Shown here piece after piece: positions 40,601-52,600 of a stretch of 64,000 nucleotides of DNA. The notes beneath the pieces were generated by a model. It was not told the origin of the DNA. It did no database searches and saw only the letters and a list, made by a program, of their open reading frames with translations. Source of the DNA: Stenopsyche tienmushanensis (Eukaryota > Arthropoda > Insecta > Trichoptera > Stenopsychidae); NCBI GenBank assembly GCA_008973525.1, contig WACJ01000514.1:1922001-1986000 (forward strand), written 5' to 3'. A program made the position numbers and the translations under genes. The number at the start of each line of letters is the position of its first letter. The first letter of the stretch is position 1.

Positions 40601-43600
40601 AAAAAATATAAATCACATCCTGAATAAAGGAAAAAAAAATCATTCAATGTCAATATCACCTGCCAATTAACGATTTATATAATTCCGTCTGTTAAACAAT
40701 AAATAACCGTTTTGAATCGCCTTTTTTAACCATTTTAACCGCTTATCATCAAATATCATCGAATTACAATTTGCAATATAGTATAAGTTTCGATTTTTTT
40801 TCAAATTTATGATATTCTCAGCTAAAGAGCACTTTCCGGAAGAGGTTATAACCGCATTAGATATGTGAATGTATGCCCTGGTCAGATAACGCGGAATGAT
40901 TTGTCTATGTATAAAGGTTAAAGACATTCGTATTAAATTAATAGCCCCCCATTAGTAATGGAGTCGGCATTAGTTGAAATGCAACTAACACGCGGCACAT
41001 AGGAATTTCCACCTGCCGTGGGCATCTTTTATTTTATTATTGTCATAGCATCTAGCTACCGGCCGCGGAAGACATTCGTAAAATTCGTTTTTCCTCTAAT
41101 TTAGATATTCTTCGGAATCCGTGAGGAATTCGGGAATTGACTGAATAATTTCCCCGTCTTGAAGATAAGAGTCCTGTCAGCAGATCCGTCGACAATACCT
41201 TTCGCCGACAGGTGTGAGCCATTGTGGTCGACCGAGGAATTTAGTGGCACACGTTTCCTTCACGTGTCCTGGCTCCGCCACCTACCGTTTCAGACGAACC
41301 CCTCCCTCGAGCTTTGTTCGAGCACCTTTTATTTATAGGCTTTTATTACTATTTGATTGTGTGATGGGCCGGATAAATGTGACATTTTGGGGACGAAGAA
41401 TTTTTTGACTTGCGCCGGTATTCGGTCTCGGATAGTGAAATTGGCCCTAAGCAGCTAGAATACTGGAAATTCCTAGGATAATGGTCGAAAAGATATGCTA
41501 CAAATAAGTTATGTGTATCCTTAAAACGTCAATATATCAATGAATTTCAGGTAATACTGAAACGGTAGCACATAATTTAATTTTATAATAATTATAATGT
41601 AAAAATTACCATTATAATATGCAAGCTAATTTCTTCTGTATTAATATAATTAGTATAGCATTTTAGAGAAAGATAGATGGTTCAAGTATTATATATTCAA
41701 TCAAATATCAGTTTATTATATTACTTAAACACCATAAGAAGCAATGGAATTTAAACTTAACATCTGATTGGCTGACAAGTTTCAATGGCTATTATTAACT
41801 AGCGAGTTCAAACATCTGAGCTTAAACGAAATATTTGTATATTGTATCATTAATCGTTTTAATGATACTGGCAGCATTGCTAAAAGCATTAATGGTTGGC
41901 CGAAGCAAAAGCAACTTTCCCGAAAACGTTTCCCAAAATATTAGCCCAAATTAAACAAATCGACTAAATTTATGAAATTCAACTTAAATTCAAAAATAAA
42001 AGATCTCACGTATAAGCAAGTGCGATCCAAGAAGAAAGAAAAATATACTGTGAAAGAATATACTTCTTGAAAGCATGTTGTCTTCTTTATGACCATAGCA
42101 TTTTGTCTTTAACTATGGAAAAAAATCGTTTTAAAGCTCTTTAAATCGAATCTCTACGGTCCACTTGAGATATATCTACAGCCCCTTTGATATGTAAGAA
42201 ATATAAATTAGCAACCATAGAAAATTAATTTGGATATATCTTTTTGCTAATATTTTGCTTCATATAGAGATATTTTTATTTTATCCAAGATTTTCATTTC
42301 AATGGCTTTAAAAAAAAATTAATATCCAAATTCATGTAAATGTATATATCTTTAACAACAGATTTATCGATTTTTTGATACCTATTACAACCAATGCCTG
42401 TCAAATTGACTTAAATGAATTGAAATAAAGATTTCAGATGTGTTATCATGCCTTGACCTAAACGTCCAGTCTTGCACTAATTTCACTTTGTGTATACATT
42501 TTCCGCAGACTTCCTTATTCAAAAATATCTCTTTTTAACATCGACTGTTTTCTAAAAAAAAAGGTCAGATTTAATTGGCTTACTTGACATATGTTGTATA
42601 AATTAACATCAAGTTTTTGGAATAATCAGTTATTCATCAATCGATATATTTTCGTATGATATGCTTGGCTATTGTCGATCAATTTTCTCCTTTTTTTATA
42701 TGAAGGTAAATTTATTTGTACGAAAGCGTTCAGATCTTATCAATCGTATGAATCTAAGAATTTCTATATATATATATATATTTCTTTGATTTTGCGAATG
42801 AGAAAAAGGTGAGCCCCATTTATTTAACAAAAATGCATCCAAAAGGATGCTGAAAAATCTGATACGATATCAAGGAAAATTTTCTTTATTATTAATTAAT
42901 TATCTGAAAATTCCTCAATGTCTTCAGTTTCTGATTAATTTAATCCTTGCTTTAATACAGTTCCATTTCTTTGTCTTAAGAATTTGTAGCAGAGTGCTCT
43001 CGAAGCGGTGAATCAATATTTGGTTCAATACATTGAAAAGAAGATCTCTGTAGAATAATGATTTTTATATAGTATTTAGACTCTGATTAGTTTTAATTTT
43101 TTAGCAAATACATATTTGTATAAATGAAGTCGGTTTATTATGTTTGAGTATAAAATTAGTCGATCCTCCAAATTGATGAGGGTATATGTTAGAAATAGGT
43201 ATACATCATACGTAAATTTTAAATTACAAGCTGAAAAGGACTTAAATTAGGGTATATATTTTTATCATTCAGTAGAAAATGTTAAGAAATAATATTTAAG
43301 AGTTTTGTTATTTTGTTCATGAAGTTCAATTTGCGTCCAATTGACGGGAGCGGTAAATCATGTGTTAAATTTAATCAGCGTTGTTGATTTGCACGCAGAA
43401 GCGTCGCCGATGTCGTCGCGGAACTTCCCGGCTTCCTTCTGGAACAGTCAGTACCAGCCAGCGGCAGGCGCAGCGACGGTTCCTGAGCTTTATGCGGAAC
43501 CCCACGCGCATGCGCATCCGTACCATGCGCATGCAGCTCATGCAGCGCATGCGCACGACCCCTGGGCTTCTCACTACCAACAATATACGGCAGCCGCACA

Positions 43601-46600
43601 TCACCACAGGTATGTAATATAATCATTTCATGATGAATAGATGTACTGCCAATTTGACGTACGGATGTGAAGCGCAGAGAAAGGATGCTAAATTGTATAT
43701 ACTACATCAATAGCTTGCGAGGTTTGATCATGTAATAAAAATATCAATAAGAAGAATGATAAAAATGTATGACATAGTTTTGTGGATTACGCGTTTGAAA
43801 TGACATTGGGCAGATCATATGACAAGGCGAATGGATGAAAAGCATTTGTGATCGATTTCTGGATGATTAGTTCAGGATAACCGAATCGATTTTTTTGTCA
43901 ATGATGATGGATAATTAGGCTAAAAATTTTAATGCAATTAATTTTTAACACTTTCAGAGCTGTCCACGAATACCACCACCATCACAACACGATGGCGCAG
44001 TACGGTGGACTCCTCCTTCCTACCAGATTGCCTCATCACGCTCAATACAAGCCACCAGTGGATTGGTCTACCTCTCATACCTCCAGGTGCGTAACCAATC
44101 TTTAATTTATTGCACCATTAATATTTATTGTTGAAATGATTGCGTGGTAAGTCTGGAAATACTCAAAAATCATATGACAAGCTGGTGATTATTTATAGCT
44201 CTTTTTTACCATGGTCATGCAGATTACACGAGCAAGCGACCAGTGCGCACCATGGTCATGCCCACGCCCTGGACACGGCCGCCTACTCTAGTTACCCCAC
44301 AATGGCTGGTAAGTCCTTATTTGTTTATAATTATGTCCATATGCTCAATTATGCGTTAATTTCATCCTATTTCAAAGCCTTTTGTGTATTTTGTAAACTG
44401 CCTGCGAATAATGGCGCATTTTACTCGAAAATCGCTGGAAAACATTCGATCACGAGTCTAAATCATTTGATACGTGTTACTTTTTTGCATGGAGTATCGT
44501 TTTAAAACGAATATATTTTGAAGGTCGTCGTGTATTTTTTTACGGATTGTCCTGTTACTCACGAGAACTTCTTAGGAAGTCTCTCCACTATTGATAAATT
44601 ATGTTAATAACACAATGCTTAATTCCTGTGAAAATTCCAGCTTCTTAAAAGATCAATCCTAACACAACGCCACTTTTTATTTGCAAATTTTGCATCGGAA
44701 TTCGTCCTGAAGCGGGATTTTTATATACAGAGTGCTAGAAATTCGACCCGTCTCTCATAGAATGGTTCAATAGGATTGTTACCAAGTTACAAAATCTATG
44801 TAAGATGAAAGCATTAATTAATATAAAATTTACAAAAATAGTATTCGCATATTCATCTTTTATTCTATTGATAAATTTAACTAATTCCTTAACATTTAAA
44901 AACTTGTAATCATTGAACATTATGCAAGTATTTATTAAAAAAAATATTATTAGAATAGAAATATTCAGTGTATTTATCATTATCTTTATCTATTTACTAT
45001 TAAAAAGATTTTGTAGTAATATCAATAATTTAATAATAAGTTTGTACTACGAGTATCTACGACAGATATTCAATTTGCCATGATCTTAATTTTAAAGAGA
45101 TTACATCTTCAAATAGCTATTTAAAAAATGGCCAACCCTTAGATTTTAGCTGAAAATAACTTCGTAGAGTGCAAAAAGTTCATTCCTTTCGCATATATGA
45201 ATGATGAAAGTAAATAATGTTATTAATGAATCAATCTAATTTATAGTTTTTTCAGTATGAATTGTTATGGTGGTTTAAATCCTAAAATCTAATCATAAAG
45301 ATGTGGGTTCAAAATCAGATTGAAGAAAAGATTTTCACGGTACTATCAAATTTAAGAGATCAGAAGTATTAATATTTTCAATTTACAATCCAAGTTAACT
45401 TTCATTTCTTGGATTTGATGAAACATTACTGAGATGTTAATGAATAACTGTATTTGCGACAATTATTAAAATAGTATATAAAATAATTATTAGTTCTGCA
45501 CTCAATTCTACAACAAAATCATTACTCTAAGAAAGGATATTGAATCATCTGCTTATGAAGAATTGTACCTGAAATATCGAAAAATAAAAAATTAAGCCTT
45601 TGAAATTGATAACATTTAGTCTGATTAGCTCTATACATTACTTAAGCTAAATATTCGAAAATACAAGTTTATAATAGAATTAGCACAATGTTAATTATAA
45701 GTATTAAAATCATTATGTTATGATCCTCAATACGATTAAACATTAGGAAGTCGAGCAAAAATAGTATTTATTTATATTGTATACTATGATAAACCGAACC
45801 TTTATAAAAGGATGCTCAATTCGATATTATGTGTTTATATTAAATTGTAATTAAAATCCAAGTTTAAGAGAATAAGAGATTGGATTTGCAGCTATAGTTA
45901 ATATTAATGATAATACCACTACCCTAATATTATCACATTTTGAAGGCAAAAGGTCCTAGAATAATCACTTATTGAGAACGCCTACATCCAAATGTAGATG
46001 AATTAAGTAGAACTAATTATAATATAATGTTAAGGATGTATATTAATAAACTAATCGAGTTGTAAATGATTTACTGCAATTTTATTGAGTGTGCAAAAAT
46101 TGTTTATTTATATGATTTTTTTGAACAGTGCGAATCTTTAGAGATATTTAGGAAAATGCAGTAAAATTGCTGTACAAATATATAAGAACGATGATAATGT
46201 CTATGAAATATATATTTATATTATAAAGGATGGCTCTTTAAATCGGCAGTGGTTATTAATGGGTCAAATTGTACCGTCATTTAAAGGGAATAATCAAAAA
46301 ACACATCCAATTATTACAATTGACCTTACCTGGCGCGGCGAGAAAAAAGCTGCGAAGCCTTCGCGATTAACGAGCTATACGCCCGAAACTCATTTCGTCA
46401 AAATATAGTCTGATTAATCAAGGTGCGCAATTAAAGCCATTTTTTGTATCATTACTCTTGATTGCCCATTGAATCGGAGCAAATATTTTGAGCACATCCT
46501 CTACTATGTGGTCGCACGGCTGCTACCTGCAGCAGACCATCTTCAGGTGAAATTTGGTCGGCTCAATTCAAAGGGCGGCGGCTTCCACAGGGCCGTTTTT

Positions 46601-49600
46601 GTAAGGGCCGCGGTGCCTAAGCGGCCCGACTGACCGCGCCACATTTTCAAGCGTGCCCTGTTTTTTCCCGAATAACAACTTACAGGTAGCATACGTCGGT
46701 ACTCCTCCTAAATCCTCAAAAACGCCAAATGCTTAGAACGCTCATAACACATCGAATAACGAAATCGAATAAATCACCCCCATATCTTATATTCGAGTAT
46801 ATCGTGTGCGCTATTGTACTCGATGAATGTTAATTGAGCTTGATGTAGCATGCTAGAGTTTCAATTATGGGTCGATTGCGGTTTGGTTTTGCATGGTTGG
46901 GTTGAACATCAGCGATGCTTCAAAATTTCATAACCGAAATTCACTCATAAGTTACTAATAAACTATTGAAATAATACATTACAGCCCCCAAATAATATCG
47001 TTTGGCGTAGTGAACTATTTATATGAAAAAATGATCAATCAATAAATTTATGGTTATATATAATTTGCAAATTCAATTCAATTTCAATGAATATAAGCAA
47101 AGTGGCATAATATCATATATTTTACAATAATATTTAATTAACGCCATAGATCGATCACAACTTTTGATTTGATTGTTGTAAATTATAATGAAATAAAAAA
47201 TATTTTTATGCAATTGATATTCTAAATTATGAGTATGTTAATTTCGCATACCGATCATTGATAAATTCTTCGTTTATCGCTACATTATATACATTTATTT
47301 TTATGATATTGAAAGCATATATAATTTAATATATTCAATGCTTTTTTATGGAAAAATACGAATCTCACAGTACAAGGTCTTTTTTGTGCCAAAATTTTAT
47401 ATTGTGTCACGTCATTAACATTTCGATGAATGAAAAAACGTGGTTGCTGGTGGTTTAGCCTATTTATTGAAATGCTTGCCAACCTGTTCGGCAGCTAAGG
47501 CCCTCACAGAGAGGCATTCGGCATTAAGACTATGGGCAAAAAGGGCGAATTAGCACAAAAGGAGCCTAGTGCCGACGGACTTAGTATTCATAGCAGTATG
47601 CCCATAAAAATAAAATCAAACAAGGAGTCCTTCGCGAGCCCTCGTTGTGGCTGCGCTAACTGCCCGGGGGGAGAGTGAACAGTATGCGTTTTGTAACATC
47701 TTTTTAGACAGCCAGATAATTGACCATGAGAATTTTTCAAAGGAAACCAACGAAAAACTCGTTTATTTCATGATCGTCTCACAATAAGCTCATTGTGAAG
47801 GAAAAAATGATCGCGGGACCTTGAAACAATTTCGATGGACGTCCCTATATCATTTATCCATGAGAAAGATATTAAATATATTCAATTAAATCGATTAAGG
47901 ATTAGATTTGAAGCATTTACAATCACATCTTAATCCTTAAGATTATAGTTTGAAGTCAAACTAAAATGTAATATGAAGAATTTATTATTCATATATTGTT
48001 CAAGGAATACTAACCTTGCTAGGATTCATCATATCATAAACAGGGCTTACATGTAACATAATAGCAGATAATAACTTTTTCCTTTATACAGATTTTTACA
48101 CACGTTTTTTTACAAATAATACAAGATTTAGTTGTTGTTATTATCTTCGCAAAATCGTATCTGGCATTTCTTTTTTTGAAGAATTTGTATTTGACACTGC
48201 ATTTTATTGCAATATGTTCTGTGATATTGACACCAATTTTGGTTTTAACTGATTAGTTTGATGCCAAATTTATCACGTGTACTTTGTATGTATCGAGTAA
48301 ATTTACATCTCACTTTAATAGGGAATAGTTGTTTATTAATTATCAAATTCATGTTGGATTTGTAGCTATTTTGACTATCTTAAATGGTTTTCTTTCAACG
48401 TTTTGCTGCCTATATAAAGCAGGTTCCCATCTCAGATTCTATAGATATAAAATGAATAAATCAGTTGATTGATAAGCAACACAAGCATATTAAATTCCAG
48501 AGAAGAGAAGAGTAAAGGTCCCAGACGGAGAAATTAAGAAAAATATATAATATGTAGAAAAAGATAGTCCACCGGTCAAATAAATGGGCATTATATGCAA
48601 ACTAGGTGATGAATTGATCTCATTAAAAAAAGCTGCAAAAATTTTTTGAGAGATCTAAGATTTTAGATAAAGTTAAATGAATGTAAGGAGAAATAATTAA
48701 TGTACAATTTTAAAATTAAATATTTAAATAGTATTGTTAAAATAGAATATTAAATAACTTTTTATAGTTACAAATCAGAAGTATTTTAAAAAAAAGTCTA
48801 AGCCTAGTGGTGAAATATTCTGTACTTTCTGAATAATTTCGACGAAAATATTTACAACATCGCGTGAAATGACAAGTGTTTTCATACACGAATAAGCCTA
48901 ATCTATTCGTTTCTATTCAGTACTGTTTGCTTGAATTTTTTAGTCAAATTATAGATACTGCCAGCATTCCGGGGAGCTGTCGAATTCTTCGCATAGCCGA
49001 CATCGTAAAGATAAATAATCCTGTATAACATGTTATTACGGGGTATCAAAAACAAATTTGATTTGACACGAATGTAAGGATTTTTGAATGTGATGTATTT
49101 TTTCAACAAGCCACATTCTTCGAATTAGTCGCCACAAAAATGTTGATGGCCGGACAAATGGCCCGAAATTTCGTAATGAGCTGTTCGGCGCGAAATGTCG
49201 AAATTTCATTGTTTCATTTGAGCGTTCTGCGATTTGAATCGATTTTCCATCAGACGCATTAACAATATAAAGGCTCGTAATCGCTCCCCCATCGAGGGTC
49301 GTGCACAATGCCTTTATATTGGACGTGAAAAGGAAGAAAAGGCGGTATTATTGCCGAAAGCCTTCAAACACCCCTCGCTTAACTTAATATTATCTATTAT
49401 TCTCAAGGAGGGGAAGAAACTCTGAGGTGAATCGTTTGAAGGTGTTTTTCTTCCATTATAAGATGAAAATTTTCAAAACGCTTTTATGCGAGTTTTTTTT
49501 CTAAATAACTTTGCAAAAACTTTTGATATAAAGTGGCTTTTATTTCATAGACTTGCGTGTATAATTTTACACGTGAGCAAATTTTGTATAAAGAGTAAAT

Positions 49601-52600
49601 TTACTTTTCGCTATAATACTTAAACACAATTATATCTTAGATATTAAATTAGTAATAAAAAATTGCATTCGGTAACTTTAACTTTATCAATACAATTGTT
49701 CTTCAAATACTACTAAGATTCGAACATTGTTTTGATCTTGATTCATTATATTTAAACACTATTACGAACAAAACAATGACAATTTTCTCTACCTTCATCT
49801 AAGAAATCTCTTGTTTTATATTATGTTTGTCTCGATTTTTGCCATTAATTGACCTTATTATTTGAGGAAAATAACATGCTTCTATTTTGAAATATTTGCC
49901 ACTCAATACTTTATAATTATGACAATCTTATAAACAAGTATTTATATTTTCGATAGATCGTCTTGAATCAGGCTTATCATGATTTTTTAGCTATGAAAAT
50001 AAATCAATTCCATGATCAATCAAGTTCGGCAAAGCCGTCTATGAATGTTTGGTTTTCAGCACTATTCAAAATATGATTTAAAATGAAGACGCAGTCATAC
50101 TCTCCTACCTAAAATAGCATTCAAATAAGGTTATCGTGGTTTAAGCATATGTGGAAAGCAACCGAAAACCACCAAATCCAAATTAGCAAACCTTTTGAAA
50201 ATACATATTTCAACGTTAAAATTTGTATTCTTAACAAGAGACACATTTGTTTAAAAGGGGCTTTACATTTGAATGAAGGATCAAGAATGTTTATTTTGTA
50301 CATCATAAAAGAAAACCGAAAAATGATTTCCACTCGTCTAAGGGTAAAATGAACGCACGTTTCGCCCTATTTGTAATAGCATCAATTAAAAACGGTTCCT
50401 ATGATTTGAGTCACATCGTTTTATAGTTAAGACTGAAAAACAAAGTAAAAATACTTAAGCGTCAATATATATATATATATATAATGTTTGCTTAACCAGC
50501 ACATATATCGATTTTCTATGAAAAATCAATTAAATGCGAATACAGCCGCGGATGCTTTATCCAATCGGAAAATTCCGAGAGACAATTTTCTTTGATCTGA
50601 TTCGATACGTCTTTTGAATCGACGCATGTAATGTGGTAGAGTGAAAAGCGCAGTTTATGAGGGAGAGGGCATTATACGAGTATTATTAGTGGGGAAGTGT
50701 TAAATAATGTGTTTTTTGCGGAGATGAAGTTAGGTTAGGCGAGTGTCGGGCAGCGGCGATCGATCGCAAGCCGACCAATCGGCGCGCAGCTGACCACACC
50801 CCCGCCCCTCCACGACCAACCATACCCAACATTGTACGTGCGTAATGAAACGCGCCAAGATAACCGCTCTATTTCAAAGCCATTATTCAACGAGCGACCG
50901 CCGTCGTAATTAACCGCCGTTCAACGTTTTTACGTTATGACATACTATTTATACTAATTAAAACAATCTAAATTATGCATTACATACGATTAAATTATTT
51001 TTAATTAAATGGAAATTGATCGGTCATTGTATAAACACACACTGGGAAGATTTAGTTTGAAATCACATCTCAAAATATGTCATTAACTCTTGCTGGCATT
51101 GTGACTAAGAATGCGCCAGAGTAGCCTCGCCTTTTCCCTTAGTCCCTTATTCTCCCTTGGCCGGCCCGATTTGACATTCCAACGAGTAATTTGTCTATTA
51201 TCAACCCATTGTAGAAACTGTTGGAAAACTTTAATTTTACTCGAAAGCAACAAACTTCTCAAACGTAATTGCCAATATGGATTTAGAGCTCCGCTCACTT
51301 GACAAACAAATTTCTCCATGGAAACTATTTGAGCAAGAACACAAACTCTATTACAAAATATTTTACAAAATTAATATAAAGTACGCTCTGTAAAAAGCTT
51401 AAATTCATTGCGTCATAAATTCGTCCAATACATATAAGCGATTTTCCTAGAGATCTAAAATTTTAATTTAAAAAAATCATATTACCTTCCATTTATAATC
51501 AATACAGCATATAATTTCTTAAGTAGAATTTATTAATTTGGAAAAGATTTATAGCTGACCTTTTTAACTGAATTTACGCAGTCCCTATTATTGGATTGTT
51601 GGCTGACCACTTTGTCATGGTTTTCATAGCAAATATATGTTTTTAAAAATGTGGTCGTCAGCCACACTTCTTTGGATAAAATTAGACCTAATTAAATTAT
51701 CATTATTGTTCATTAGTACTGATGCAAATCAATCACTTATTTTTGCACGTTTATATATTTGGGCGCCTCTATCTAAAAATTTATATAAAATATTTTATTA
51801 TTTTGATTTATAATTGCAATCAAAGTGTAATATTAAAAATGAATTATTAATGCAAATACATACATTTATTTTATTTGTGTTTTAATGTGACGGATGTATA
51901 ATGTTGAATCGCACTATTAATTTTCTTCTATGGCGTTCTGCTTTTGTAGTGTTTTTGGTTGAATATTTTTATTATTAAATTCAATGGAATTTATAAATTA
52001 CTGTCTCATCAAGCATATTGAGAAGCTATATTTTGGGTGTAAGTTGGTTGTGCGCCGGCATAACTCCACGTGGCCCATCCACAAGGTTGCCGGGGTGACT
52101 TCCATCGTCCCCGGGCCAGGTAACTCCCACTCGAAGTTTGCCAGGATCCAAATTAATAATGGTACAGTGGACGACACCCTCCGATAATAAATAACCTGTC
52201 CAGCTTTCGCCCTTTCACCCGCTCTGAGAAATGAGGGTGACCTTCCCTCGACATACCGGAAAGCACAATTTCCATGGCTTACATCCATTACGACGAAATT
52301 AATTAAAACATACTTCATATTATTAACCGAAATGTAATGAAAACTCTTTAAGCAGATGCTTTAAATATTATTTACGTCCGAGGGATACGCAAATATGCTA
52401 AATTTATATTACCTCCGCTGCAGAAAAGCTCCGAGGTCTACATTTGCTTAGTGGCCGAATTTCCAAATTAAATTAGAGTATATATATTTTGTTGAAAGCT
52501 TTTTCGTGTCATTGAAACGAGCTTTGATCGTTTCAATGGCGCTTTCATCATATAATTAATTTTGCTCTTGGCATCAATCCTCAGTATTAAAAATTCACAG

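Larger units (their letters stand above)
14530..43398 (+). other. vg: vg giant intron between TDU exon and SRNF exon (28,869 bp)
   Basis: GT-AG intron (GTAAGC ... GCACGCAG) in phase 1. It holds decayed transposons (28652-29230, 36128-36973, 38902-39808), dispersed repeat relics and several GC-richer islands (15000-15260, 15640-16060, 17210-17520, 20940-21500, 30840-31080, 35090-35660, 37740-38330, 41030-41440). No nested protein-coding gene is supported on either strand. By exon content it corresponds to the intron holding the quadrant enhancer in Drosophila, if exon numbering is conserved (inference). Confidence 0.85.

Noticed and set aside
43371..43626. Open frames on the minus strand over vg exon C
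   Set aside because: Shadows of the GC-rich His/Ala coding repeats.
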